Shown one piece after another: positions 47,601 through 54,760 of a stretch of DNA of 64,000 nucleotides. The number at the start of each line of letters is the position of its first letter. The stretch's first letter is position 1. The DNA is from Phoronis australis (Eukaryota > Phoronida > Phoronidae). Made by a program: the position numbers and the translations under genes. The stretch is from contig NMRA01000390.1 of the NCBI GenBank assembly GCA_002633005.1, positions 145,544 to 209,543 of the forward strand, given 5' to 3'. The notes under the pieces were generated by a model that worked only from the letters and a program-made list of their open reading frames with translations, did no database searches and was not told where the DNA came from.

Positions 47601-50600
47601 TGAGCTAATTCAACTTCATAGTTGGAAATGGGTTCTGCATTCGACGGGAAAAATAAGTCTTTTAGCTATAGTGATCTTATAACACCAATTGTGAAAATGC
47701 AAAAGTGAGAAAATAACAAACAATACAGATTAGTGTGCACAGTAAACAACTTGGAATTTTTTGTGTTTTGAACATAATGGTTTACCCACTCGTTGTTAAC
47801 TAACCCCCACAACATCACACCAATGTAACCCACAACATCACACCAATATAACCCACAACATCACACCAATATAACCCACAACATCACACCAATATAACCC
47901 ACAACATCACACCAATATAACCCACAACATCACACCAATATAACCCACAACATCACACCANNNNNNNNNNNNNNNNNNNNNNNNNNNNNNNNNNNNNNNN
48001 NNNNNNNNNNNNNNNNNNNNNNNNNNNNNNNNNNNNNNNNNNNNNNNNNNNNNNNNNNNNNNNNNNNNNNNNNNNNNNNNNNNNNNNNNNNNNNNNNNNN
48101 NNNNNNNNNNNNNNNNNNNNNNNNNNNNNNNNNNNNNNNNNNNNNNNNNNNNNNNNNNNNNNNNNNNNNNNNNNNNNNNNNNNNNNNNNNNNNNNNNNNN
48201 NNNNNNNNNNNNNNNNNNNNNNNNNNNNNNNNNNNNNNNNNNNNNNNNNNNNNNNNNNNNNNNNNNNNNNNNNNNNNNNNNNNNNNNNNNNNNNNNNNNN
48301 NNNNNNNNNNNNNNNNNNNNNNNNNNNNNNNNNNNNNNNNNNNNNNNNNNNNNNNNNNNNNNNNNNNNNNNNNNNNNNNNNNNNNNNNNNNNNNNNNNNN
48401 NNNNNNNNNNNNNNNNNNNNNNNNNNNNNNNNNNNNNNNNNNNNNNNNNNNNNNNNNNNNNNNNNNNNNNNNNNNNNNNNNNNNNNNNNNNNNNNNNNNN
48501 NNNNNNNNNNNNNNNNNNNNNNNNNNNNNNNNNNNNNNNNNNNNNNNNNNNNNNNNNNNNNNNNNNNNNNNNNNNNNNNNNNNNNNNNNNNNNNNNNNNN
48601 NNNNNNNNNNNNNNNNNNNNNNNNNNNNNNNNNNNNNNNNNNNNNNNNNNNNNNNNNNNNNNNNNNNNNNNNNNNNNNNNNNNNNNNNNNNNNNNNNNNN
48701 NNNNNNNNNNNNNNNNNNNNNNNNNNNNNNNNNNNNNNNNNNNNNNNNNNNNNNNNNNNNNNNNNNNNNNNNNNNNNNNNNNNNNNNNNNNNNNNNNNNN
48801 NNNNNNNNNNNNNNNNNNNNNNNNNNNNNNNNNNNNNNNNNNNNNNNNNNNNNNNNNNNNNCTTCATTGCACAGTGGAGCAGACGACGAAAACGGAGTCG
48901 TAGTGCGCAGCGCCACTGCCGGTCGCCTGGGATATCGCGGAGAGCCTACACTAAGTGTATACTTAGCCATAGTTCCATTACGAATGAGCCGTATTCCGAA
49001 TTTGACACTCGACCCCCAAACACTAAAACTGCACACATTTAAATCTTTTTTCATCCGTATAATTTTAATTACCGGGGTTAATTAATAAACTCACCATTTC
49101 CCTACGCTCTTACTGTTTTATTTTTTTGCGGCAGTCAAGGGGGGGGCCGGGCCCCCCCCTAAATCCGCCTATGTAACCCACAACATCACACCAATATAAC
49201 CCACAACATCACACCAATATAACCCACATCACACCAATATAACCCACAACATCACACCAATAATTGCTATCACCCGCTCATCTTCAGAAAGCATGACCAG
49301 CACAAAATATTGATGGTAAAAGACACAAATTGACAAATTACAAAACACATGCCCTGAAAAATATATCAAAGCAAACGATAACATCCAATTCTTAAGAAAA
49401 TGTTTCAGCGCACTGTTTTTGTTCAGTTTACAAGTCGACATTTCAACATATTAGTTACCTGTTCTGTTAAGAACCTCCAGTGCCAACAGACACGTGATGC
49501 CCTACAGAGACTACGAGCGTCCAGGAAAGAAAAGATATAGAGTGCAAGGAAGCGAGGTAAACAGGCGGTGAAGTCCATGTGGCGTATTGGTATTCTTTCT
49601 TGGAACCAGTTTTGCATGAACAGCAGCTGAGTTCTTCTACATTTCTTCAAGATAGCATCTATGAACCGTTTACGTTGAGAGTCATTCCAAAGATCAAACT
49701 ACAAAAAAGATGGATTTCAGATGAAAATGTGATGTCGTATTAGCCCTAATAACTTGAGACCCGGTCTCCGAAACAGGTGAAATCGGAAGCTAAGATTCAT
49801 CATATTTACGCCCTGTGACGTGTCTGTAACCAATGACAGACTAATTTCTACAAAATTGTGGTGCATTGCTATCAAACTTAATTGCTGTTAAATTATGATC
49901 ATTTTACAGAAAATTTGCATAAATCTCAGGGCGAAAACTCGCCGACTGACTGCCTCTCAATCGTCGATATGGCAACTTGAATGCCTGAATAAAAATACAG
50001 TTTCAACTCAAGCAAATTACCTGAAATCCTCCTTAAGTTTTCCAGATAGCGTCCCTAAGATTTTTAAGTTCTCGTAAAGTTGGGATTAACAACAGGTGAA
50101 GTGCAAATCTGTGCTAGATCGTGCCGTCTATGATCATAAGCCTACCCGGTAACACCAGAAAATAATCTCTGGACATGTTGTTGTCACGTGCTTTAAAGTT
50201 CGTCTGCATGTGTGAGTAAGTGAGCGCATGCGTGTCACTAGAGTAAACGCAATCTAACGAGCTACATGTGCACTGTACACAAGCAGAAAGCAGAATGTCT
50301 TTCACTCAGCACTTGGCGGTCTCATCTGCTAAAAAACGTTCAGCAATTGTCTCGGTAAGGCCCATATTAGTCGCCGTGTGGCTGGATGTGTACGTGACTG
50401 TCTGACAGTGAAAGGATGAGTAATCAGTGACTGTCAGTAGTCATTTTATTGGATATATTTGGCTTTAAAAACACCAATTATGATTAATCAAACAATCCCT
50501 CTTAAAAATAACACAAAATTTTTCATGGTATTAGAAACTGTCGGAAATAAGTGCCAATATTTATTTCTTGCCCATGCTATACAACCCGTTTCGTGAATGG

Positions 50601-52557
50601 ATAGTTTCTGACTGTCTTTGATGACAGCCAGTACATGTATGTAGCGCGCGCTTCCTGCACACACGTGCACTGGTCAAGTTTTTTTATTAGTCTTCGATTC
50701 GCAGTTTTCACATGTACAAAGAAATTTGGATTCCTGTTGACGGCAGGAAATATCTACAATACAATCCCGTTGACAAGTACACCGTGTCTGTTCTTAAAGG
50801 CCAGACCGTGGTACGACACAATCCTCGCAAGATCAGCAAAACTTTTGCGTTCTTTCTGAGGCACGGCAGAAGTTTGAAGTGTAGAGTCACAGCTAAATAC
50901 CGACATAGCGATGAGGCTCGTGGTCTACAAATTCCGCGCACAATGATTTTTTTTAGGTCTGTTGGATATTGAAGACTGTAGGTAAGGCATTTTTCGCACT
51001 GACACGTTCATGGACTAGGCGCTTATTTTAGCAAAGTCTGAAAACACGTTGGGGCGCTTCTAGGGGCATGGGCAGTTATTAAGGCGAATATGGTATGTGA
51101 CATTTGGGTATGACATATAGTCATATAAAGCCTCTCAAATAGCTTGCCAATTAATTGTCTCTTGGCGAAATGGTTTAGACATTCAACTCTGCCACGCCAC
51201 CAACCCGAGTTCAATACCCGCTGTCGGCATGCGGAATTCTCTACAAAAATATGTCAGAATGTCACATTTTTGTATGTACCATTTACTGGACTTTCAAATC
51301 TGTCTTATAAATGGCCGCTAAGCAAAGCATTTCTTACCCAGTTCATAATAAGTTCACGTCTTTCCTTGTATATCTGAAATCAAAAAATCCTAATCAATTG
51401 AAAGTCTTTGCAATGTTACAATCTGACTAATCGCACAGTAAATGAAATTTGTACAAAATACTCCTTTAACCTTCATGGCATTGCAGATTCCATTTTGTTT
51501 ACTCACAATGTTCAGATAATTAGGCACGTATACGAGTTGACTTGCAGACCCTTTAGCGTTTGTGTAAAGCTATATAAATATAACATTAGTCTCTTTTGGA
51601 GGACCTATGATATATATGATTTGGTGCCCATTTCACTACACACTGTTTTCACCTACTAGTAAGGGTGTCCCTTAGCCAACAAGATATTGTAACTTTGTAT
51701 TACGTCTGTAACGGGGCAGTATCTACGACCTAGGTGCCCCGACTTTACAAGCTCTGTGCAGACAGTAGATGAAAACTACTAGGAATTGGTGAATAATAGA
51801 TAGGTTTATATTAGGAATATTATATATAAGTACAATGTGTCACACTTACAATCACTCTAGTTGATACATGATCTAGTATGCGGGTCTATCTCAACGTTGT
51901 TATTTTTCTGAGGATTACAATACTCCGGCAGACCAGTCAGAAAGAAATGGGGGCAATTTAGTTATTGTTTCAAAACGTGCACAGCAACCAAGCTCAGAAA
52001 GAGCCCAAGAATTGCTGGGGACTAAATTATTGGCAATCAAGTATGGGAGATTATCGGGAAAGCTGCACAAATTGGGAATTGGTATGAGTTATAGTTATGG
52101 AGAATATGGAGTGGATGTTAACTCTGCGATTCGACTCTCAATTTCAAACGACGCGACATGATCTGAAGGGGCGAGAACCACATTCCTAGAATCTGGCAAA
52201 ATATGGTCACGTCCAGAGGAACACAGTGACAGTGTCTATTGTAGTGATCAGTCACTCGCTTATGACTTTTTTATGTCGCCTACTGGTAATGAGTAGATGA
52301 ACTCACACTGGCAACAGTGCACTTATCACTATGATATGGAAATGAAATACCTGCTCATTCGACGGCTTATTGACCATAGGAGTCCAATTACTGGCATAGG
52401 TTTTAAAGTTGCGAGACTGGAATTGAGTGGAAGGCGAACTTTTCTCACGCCGTCTCTGCGTGATAGTACCGAGCACTTTATCATCGTTTTCAGTGATTTT
52501 CATACTGCGACCCTTGTCCCTTCCTGGGGGAGCTGAGTTTGGACGGGACACTGACAT
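26565..52557 (-). CDS. ECT2L: ECT2L-type F-box / DH-PH Rho guanine nucleotide exchange factor, 21 coding exons
   Basis: The exons are listed separately. With one exon missing they total about 1,086 codons; human ECT2L is about 900. Domain order: an N-terminal tail, an F-box (exon 3), a conserved [18 protein letters not shown] block (exon 4), a basic linker, a DUF4347-like region (exons 9-12), an Asn-rich spacer (exon 15), DH (exons 16-18) and PH (exons 19-21). Family knowledge: the F-box recruits SKP1/cullin ligases, DH-PH activates Rho GTPases, and ECT2L joins both. All other junctions are GT-AG and phase-compatible. The exception is exon 4 (ends phase 0) to exon 5 (needs two preceding bases): an exon of 3n+2 bases is required there and was not found. 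The start is the first ATG of exon 1. The introns are full of transposons. Confidence 0.9.
26752..27800 (+). repeat. Interspersed repeat family B, copy 3 (interrupted)
   Basis: Begins CAGCCAGCTAGCTGTATGAA and shares GGGTAGTTCTGCTTGTCACC, AAAATCTGGGAATCAAC, CAGTACGCTCGTAACAC and the CACATCATTACAAAG-like end with the copies at 12130-12775 and 20364-20895. A palindromic element interrupts it at 27298-27622. Lies in the last ECT2L intron. Confidence 0.6.
27298..27622. mobile_element. Foldback/MITE-like palindromic element
   Basis: Outer ends TAGATGTAAAAAGTC and GACTTTTTATATCTA are inverted. Inside are arms of about 110 bp: GACGCGCTTGGTTGTTAGCA through CGCCTTTCGCTCGT to about 27428, and the reverse complement from about 27452 to 27562. 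A third partial arm copy follows. The centre is a C-run. No coding sequence; open frames on both strands are mirror images of the same arms. Confidence 0.75.
28540..29092 (-). mobile_element. Penelope-like element fragment, reverse orientation
   Basis: On the minus strand GACAGGCTGAAAGAACACAA starts the same coding phrase as the plus-strand fragment to the right ([11 protein letters not shown]). 28560-28605 carries the ACAGGTCTGATGAAGGTTCG phrase typical of the ends of Penelope-like or GIY-YIG retroelements. Between them are AT-rich DNA and a tandem repeat, so the copy is internally deleted. Confidence 0.45.
28978..29040 (+). repeat. Tandem repeat, 4 x 15 bp
   Basis: Units of TGTATATGAACATTG, the last with one change, immediately left of the Penelope-like hairpin. 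Confidence 0.93.
29090..29445 (+). mobile_element. Penelope-like (GIY-YIG) retroelement 3' fragment
   Basis: The plus strand reads [30 protein letters not shown], then [17 protein letters not shown], a pattern (R-L-K-E-H ... H-x-x-x-x-H ... KES) seen after the GIY-YIG core in Penelope-like elements. After a frame change comes [12 protein letters not shown], another usual tail phrase. Only the C-terminal part is present. It forms a head-to-head pair with the reverse fragment at its left. Confidence 0.55.
29702..29874 (-). CDS. ECT2L: ECT2L exon 20 (PH domain core)
   Basis: 173 bp, phase 2 to 1: [22 protein letters not shown], then [30 protein letters not shown] is the typical third strand of GEF PH domains. 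Confidence 0.92.
30248..30336 (-). CDS. ECT2L: ECT2L exon 19 (PH domain start)
   Basis: 89 bp, phase 0 to 2: [20 protein letters not shown] then [10 protein letters not shown]. First strand of the PH domain. Confidence 0.85.
30820..31220 (+). repeat. Minisatellite with short units in a ~104-bp higher-order repeat
   Basis: Units such as CAGTGGCATGATCTATATCA and CTGAGAGTGACAGTGGCATG recur, with a larger block of about 104 bp repeated (TATAGCGCTATATTACTGAG occurs twice). Lies in the ECT2L intron between exons 18 and 19. Confidence 0.85.
31221..33461. other. ECT2L intron sequence, nothing recognised
   Basis: Remainder of the intron between exons 19 and 18: AT-rich, without a convincing exon, hairpin or repeat. 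Confidence 0.4.
33462..33684 (-). CDS. ECT2L: ECT2L exon 18 (DH domain, CR3 helix)
   Basis: 223 bp, phase 2 to 0: [20 protein letters not shown] corresponds to the DH CR3 helix (L-L-x-P-x-Q-R-x-x-x-Y in typical GEFs), then [20 protein letters not shown] and the long final helix. Confidence 0.95.
34150..34430 (+). mobile_element. Penelope-like GIY-YIG endonuclease fragment in ECT2L intron
   Basis: The plus strand from about 34190 reads [30 protein letters not shown], where functional copies have the VVYxIPCxxCxxxYIGQTxRxL signature of the GIY-YIG domain. Glutamate stands where the catalytic block has Ile-Gly, and a stop follows soon after. It then continues [15 protein letters not shown] dead relic antisense to ECT2L. 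Confidence 0.65.
34878..35099 (-). CDS. ECT2L: ECT2L exon 17 (DH domain, middle)
   Basis: 222 bp, phase 2/2: [20 protein letters not shown], then [20 protein letters not shown] and [14 protein letters not shown]. Carries the DH helices with the usual LGDVFL and Y-x-x-F-x-x-NY wording. Confidence 0.95.
35267..35481 (-). CDS. ECT2L: ECT2L exon 16 (DH domain, first part)
   Basis: 215 bp, phase 0 to 2. The DH CR1 helix is clear: [27 protein letters not shown] (E-x-x-TSE-x-x-Y-x-x-x-L pattern), followed by [15 protein letters not shown]. Confidence 0.95.
35937..36134 (-). CDS. ECT2L: ECT2L exon 15 (Asn-rich spacer)
   Basis: 66 codons, phase 0/0, from CCGTAG|CCT to ATG|GTATGC. It holds an asparagine-rich run ([14 protein letters not shown]) made by AAC triplets, then a charged stretch ending [11 protein letters not shown]. 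Likely a disordered linker before DH. Confidence 0.75.
36440..37017. mobile_element. Non-autonomous DNA transposon, ~37-bp TIRs, 3-bp TSD
   Basis: 578 bp. The left end GGGCTGTTCCAGCAAAATCT continues GTGTGGGGGGGAAGGCA. The right end is its inverted copy with a few changes. A direct ACA flanks both sides (36437-36439 and 37018-37020). The interior has several TTACGGGTGGT-like phrases. The 3-bp duplication would suit a PIF/Harbinger-type or related superfamily, without proof. Lies in the ECT2L intron between exons 14 and 15. Confidence 0.75.
37260..37850 (+). repeat. 21-bp minisatellite at the exon 14 donor
   Basis: About 27 imperfect units of CATACCAGGGTGGATGTATAC. A plus-strand frame through it reads [20 protein letters not shown] and a minus-strand frame reads [15 protein letters not shown]; both follow simply from the 21-bp period. 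The array runs up to the ECT2L exon 14 splice donor. Confidence 0.92.
37851..38038 (-). CDS. ECT2L: ECT2L exon 14
   Basis: 188 bp, phase 1 to 0: [20 protein letters not shown] through [20 protein letters not shown]. The donor chosen is TTG|GTATGA at 37850-37849. It lies at the edge of a 21-bp minisatellite. Confidence 0.85.
38427..38609 (-). CDS. ECT2L: ECT2L exon 13
   Basis: 183 bp, phase 1/1: [20 protein letters not shown], then [20 protein letters not shown] and onward to VVSQVT. No known domain; it links the DUF4347-like region to the exchange module. Confidence 0.88.
38610..40469. other. ECT2L intron sequence with one hairpin
   Basis: The intron between exons 12 and 13 shows no exon or transposon. 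A perfect 15-bp hairpin (CAATGAGCTAAATAC and its complement) lies at 39465-39506. Confidence 0.45.
39465..39506. other. Perfect hairpin, 15-bp arms and 12-nt loop
   Basis: Arms at 39465-39479 and 39492-39506 around TGTATTTATACT. AT-rich stem; could be a small palindromic insertion. Confidence 0.8.
40470..40544 (-). CDS. ECT2L: ECT2L exon 12
   Basis: 75 bp, phase 1/1: [20 protein letters not shown] then PTGIV. The E-A-G helix, LTG and the S-S/T-G end parallel the last part of DUF4347 domains. Confidence 0.88.
41128..41312 (-). CDS. ECT2L: ECT2L exon 11
   Basis: 185 bp, phase 2 to 1: [20 protein letters not shown], then a helix to [27 protein letters not shown] matches the position of the His-containing HxxSHG strand of DUF4347. 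The coding bases for ILPPSEG also form a CTCF-like motif (41168-41188). Confidence 0.9.
41755..41870 (-). CDS. ECT2L: ECT2L exon 10
   Basis: 116 bp, phase 0 to 2: [20 protein letters not shown], then [18 protein letters not shown] across the junction. It continues the alternating strand/helix pattern of the DUF4347-like region. Confidence 0.88.
42960..43098 (-). CDS. ECT2L: ECT2L exon 9 (start of DUF4347-like region)
   Basis: 139 bp, phase 1 to 0. It reads [20 protein letters not shown], then [21 protein letters not shown]. The strand-forming IIFISSRVP segment corresponds to the start of DUF4347 domains (hydrophobic-x-x-IDSxVPD). Confidence 0.85.
43165..43607 (+). repeat. 48-bp minisatellite in ECT2L intron
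   Basis: Six good units of ACTGGTACAACAGCACAATA followed by GTACAACTGTGTAATGGTAAAACAGTGT, with a degenerate leader. Because 48 is a multiple of three, all three minus frames and one plus frame stay open for 100-137 codons, each as a 16-residue repeat (for example [14 protein letters not shown]). These are not genes. Confidence 0.93.
43876..44003 (-). CDS. ECT2L: ECT2L exon 8 (start truncated at an assembly N)
   Basis: From GAG at 44003: [20 protein letters not shown], then [20 protein letters not shown], ending phase 2 at AG|GTACTA. A lone N at 44004 replaces the acceptor region, and a 20-22-bp minisatellite begins right after it, so the true 5' end of the exon is uncertain. Confidence 0.82.
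44005..44225 (+). repeat. 20-bp minisatellite next to exon 8
   Basis: About ten units of ACCAATGTCTACAGTTACTA with small length changes. It begins immediately after the single N at 44004, where the exon 8 acceptor should be. Confidence 0.9.
44290..44316 (-). CDS. ECT2L: ECT2L exon 7 (27-bp micro-exon)
   Basis: Nine codons, IKAMSHKLE, flanked by TTGACAG and GTAAGT, phase 0/0. Confidence 0.75.
44622..44866 (-). CDS. ECT2L: ECT2L exon 6
   Basis: 245 bp, with [19 protein letters not shown] and [20 protein letters not shown] visible, ending HRALT before GTAAGT. The acceptor could be TAG|CTATAG or, four bases earlier, AAAG|TAGCT. Both keep the frame with slightly different first residues. Confidence 0.8.
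45346..45452 (-). CDS. ECT2L: ECT2L exon 5 (basic linker)
   Basis: 107 bp between TTTTCAG and GTGAGT. Only one frame is open: [20 protein letters not shown], then a lysine/arginine-rich run to NRPWIDS. It is placed here by location, by the splice sites, and because its phase-1 end fits exon 6. The phase on its 5' side does not fit exon 4. Confidence 0.65.
45453..47191. other. ECT2L intron(s) where a missing exon is expected
   Basis: Both strands were read here for an exon of 3n+2 bases between ECT2L exons 4 and 5. No segment with good splice sites and coding character was found. No transposon was recognised. Confidence 0.4.
47192..47323 (-). CDS. ECT2L: ECT2L exon 4
   Basis: Forty-four codons, phase 0/0: [20 protein letters not shown] and [18 protein letters not shown]. 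This block follows the F-box directly in ECT2L proteins. It ends DGPS before GTAAGC. The next exon found needs two preceding bases, so an exon is missing after this one. Confidence 0.9.
47961..48861. other. Assembly gap (901 N)
   Basis: Run of Ns within the minisatellite between ECT2L exons 3 and 4. Long open frames over it are artefacts. Confidence 0.99.
48862..49173. mobile_element. Transposon end inserted in minisatellite (partial)
   Basis: It starts at the gap and is GC-rich for its first 100 bases. It ends GCGGCAGTCAAGGGGGGGCC, then a C-run and CTAAATCCGCCTATG, after which the minisatellite resumes in register with ACCC. No coding domain was recognised. The other end is hidden in the gap. 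Confidence 0.45.
49459..49698 (-). CDS. ECT2L: ECT2L exon 3 (F-box)
   Basis: Eighty codons, phase 0/0. It starts [17 protein letters not shown]. The F-box runs from about [19 protein letters not shown] through [18 protein letters not shown], with the conserved LP start, the L-x-x-Y-I-F-S-F-L-D core and the CW-x-W motif. Confidence 0.93.
50700..50955 (+). pseudogene. HIRAN-like domain fragment of a repeated element
   Basis: The plus strand reads [20 protein letters not shown], then [40 protein letters not shown] and GLQIPRTM. The order NP-x-D-x-x-x-V-x-V ... G/R-x-x-PR-x-I-S ... F-x-R-x-G-x-x-x-C-x-V-T-x ... GL-x-IP matches a family found in many copies in invertebrate genomes, probably with transposons, and related to HIRAN folds (from general knowledge, not checked). 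A TTCGCAG acceptor-like site precedes it. It is antisense to ECT2L, in the intron between exons 2 and 3. It is probably a relic. Confidence 0.5.
51338..51373 (-). CDS. ECT2L: ECT2L exon 2 (36-bp micro-exon)
   Basis: Twelve codons, [12 protein letters not shown], between TTTCAG and GTAAGA, phase 0 at both ends. It joins exon 1 to the FDLW start of exon 3. Confidence 0.85.
52351..52557 (-). CDS. ECT2L: ECT2L exon 1 (start codon)
   Basis: ATG at 52557, 69 codons, donor CAG|GTATTT, phase 0. A basic, Ser/Pro-rich tail ([20 protein letters not shown]) leads to [14 protein letters not shown], which matches the TP-x-x-NK-x-S-x-EQ wording expected just before the F-box region of ECT2L. Confidence 0.8.
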
Positions 52558-53400
52558 CGTCAACTTTTATCGCATCACTTGTGGCTTCCTACAGACTATA
52601 CTGCACCTAGGCAACACGCAGCCCCTCGCTGGGCATCCAAGGCGATGTAATTGCCTATACTTTCACAGCCACAGCTCCCCATTTTGAAAACATGCCGTAT
52701 ACGCATGCGTTTACACGCTGTAACGACGACAACAGCCAAAAGATGGCCCTCAACACAGTTACCGTAAAACCTCTAATACACGACGATTATTAAGTTATTT
52801 ATCTTCGGGAAAATTTCACAACGAACGCTTCGAATAAGGACAGTCGTTATTTTTGATAGTGTATTCTGCTCGTTAGTTATGACTACAACTGTAAATACTG
52901 TCAAAGATAATAAAAAGCATTGCTTTTCAAGAGCTGAAACTGAACCACGGGGCCGATATCATTATGATGTCACTCAGGACGGAGGGGGCCGCAGACGGGC
53001 TCAGTACGGAGGCCGGCCCACTCAGTTCTGCTATGAATAATGAAAAAAGCCTCTACTACCAAAACTAAAGATATACACTCATTTCAGTAGTGCGGTTCAA
53101 AAGTGATCATTTCCGAACTATACTTAGACAATCAACGAACCTCAGAAGGGCCCTGTTGTCTCGCCGCGGCCGGGGCTCCCGGCGAGGCTCGAGCGCCGGG
53201 CCGGGACCGTGCCCCGCAGTACTCATTAAGCTACACGTACTCAGAGACTCCCGGGCTGAAACCACTTGGAAAAACGTACCACATGTGGAGAATTTGTCGC
53301 TTACGGGTCACCGCTCAGATTCCCGCCGCGTAGATCTGGTGAGCTACAGACTGAGGTGATAGTTAGAACTGTCTCAACAATTATGGTTGTTATTACACCC
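52558..53400. promoter_or_regulatory. CpG-rich segment upstream of ECT2L
   Basis: 52940-53340 is much richer in GC and CpG than the surroundings (for example TCGCCGCGGCCGGGGCTCCC). Its place just upstream of ECT2L exon 1 on the minus strand would suit a promoter. No TATA box or transcription start can be set from the sequence. Two plus-strand frames through it are open because of composition. Confidence 0.35.
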
Positions 53401-53640
53401 AAATTGGTTTTCTCTGGCATTTGCACAGAGATATAGCCTCCAACTGTGGAGAGTAGTTTTAATTTGGTACATTTTAAAAATTACAAAATGACTAAAAAGT
53501 TGATTTGATACGTTTATCTTGATCGAGGACCACTTCCGAAAGGAACGATATCTTTATCATACCGGTTTTGATACTCCTGTCTACCTGTTGTGTACCGGGA
53601 ACGGCTTGATATATTTTTATTTTTAAATTTGAAGTACCAA
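53380..53640 (-). repeat. Interspersed repeat family D, copy 2
   Basis: Reverse complement of 17295-17545: GTTATTACACCCAAATTGG, TCTCTGGCATTTGCACAG and CCACTTCCGAAAGGAACG are shared. Confidence 0.65.
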
Positions 53641-53800
53641 AACAATGGTAGATTTTGATCGTCCGCGAAGCTTAATTAGTTAAGTTAATTGAACTTTGCA
53701 GATTACAGCTACACTAAACATTTCACAGAAATCAAATCATAACACAAGTATACAAAAGTACAAATAATGGTGAAGACTTGCAATTTCTTGACAATTTCGG

Positions 53801-54760
53801 TTGCACTGACTACATAACTATTCTCATAGCTGTTTGTCAGTCATAACTAAAAATGAAGAGTGGTCAAAAGTTAAATACAACTGTTTCCAAGTCTAAAGGG
53901 ATTGAAAGAATATTAATCAAATAAATAATCCATGTGATATTGTTAACTCTGATCAGCGTTTGTAAATCCACCGCCCGATCATATCAATACACACGGTCGT
54001 TTATCTTCAATCGTTTAAAGTTTTTAGCTAATTAGTTCATTGATTTTAAAAATCGAAAACCTTACTTGGTTGTTTTTTTACCAGCGGTATACCACAGTGG
54101 TGTTGGTTTTTGATAAAATTATTAGTTAATGCATTTTAAAAATTGGCCATTATGTACAGGCAGAGATATTTACATCAGTTCGGGCAATTTCACGTAATTG
54201 GGTCTTGCTGGCTCCGGACAATGCAGTCACAGCTGTATCCGACTCACGCGCCGCACCCTTTTGAATCTCAGTAAAAGCTGTTTCGGTTGCACTAACTAAC
54301 TATTTTAGCTTGATGTCAGACATAAAAAATGAAGAGTGGGCACAAGTTAAGTACAACTGCTTCCTAGTATAAAAGTCTGGTTAAACGAGATTGAAAGAAT
54401 ATTAAAAGAATAATGCATGTGATATTGTTAACTTTGATCTAGTAGTACTGGTTCCTAGCTTTGATCAATATTTGTAAGCCCAAGGAGTAAATCAATGCGC
54501 ACCCAATGTTTTTAGCTTATTAGTTCATCAATTTTTGAAAATCGAAAACCATACTTGGTTCATTTTTCCAGCTGAATACTGTCGTGTTCGTTTTTAATGA
54601 AAGTTATTTTGAAAATTCGCCAATATGTACAGGCAAAGATGTTTACCGGTATTACCGTTTATGCTGGGTAATTACACTTAACTGGGTCTTGCTCGAACCG
54701 GACAATGGGGTCATCAGAACTGTATCAGACTCCGGCGGTAAAAGGCGCTCAGAAGGACGA
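53801..54760 (+). repeat. Diverged tandem duplication, 2 x about 480 bp
   Basis: Unit 1 (53801-54288) and unit 2 (54289-54760) align throughout: AAAATGAAGAGTGG, GATTGAAAGAATATTAA, CATGTGATATTGTTAACT, AAAATCGAAAACC, TATGTACAGGCA, GGGTCTTGCT, CGGACAATG. By eye they are about 75-80 percent identical, so this is an old duplication, unlike the single-N ones. Confidence 0.8.

Larger units (their letters stand above)
47805..49262 (+). repeat. 23-bp minisatellite interrupted by a gap and an inserted segment
   Basis: Units of AACATCACACCAATATAACC run 47805-47960, stop at the 901-N gap, and resume at 49174-49262. Between the gap and the second block lies 48862-49173, unrelated sequence ending in a GGGGGGGCCGGGCCCCCCC and AAATCCGCCTATG phrase that looks like a transposon end. 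Confidence 0.88.

Noticed and set aside
47930-49054. 374-codon open frame
   Set aside because: It exists only because it runs through 901 Ns and satellite repeats.
53090-53359. Arg-rich 89-codon frame in the CpG-rich block
   Set aside because: High GC explains the open frame; two overlapping frames are equally open and neither has a domain.
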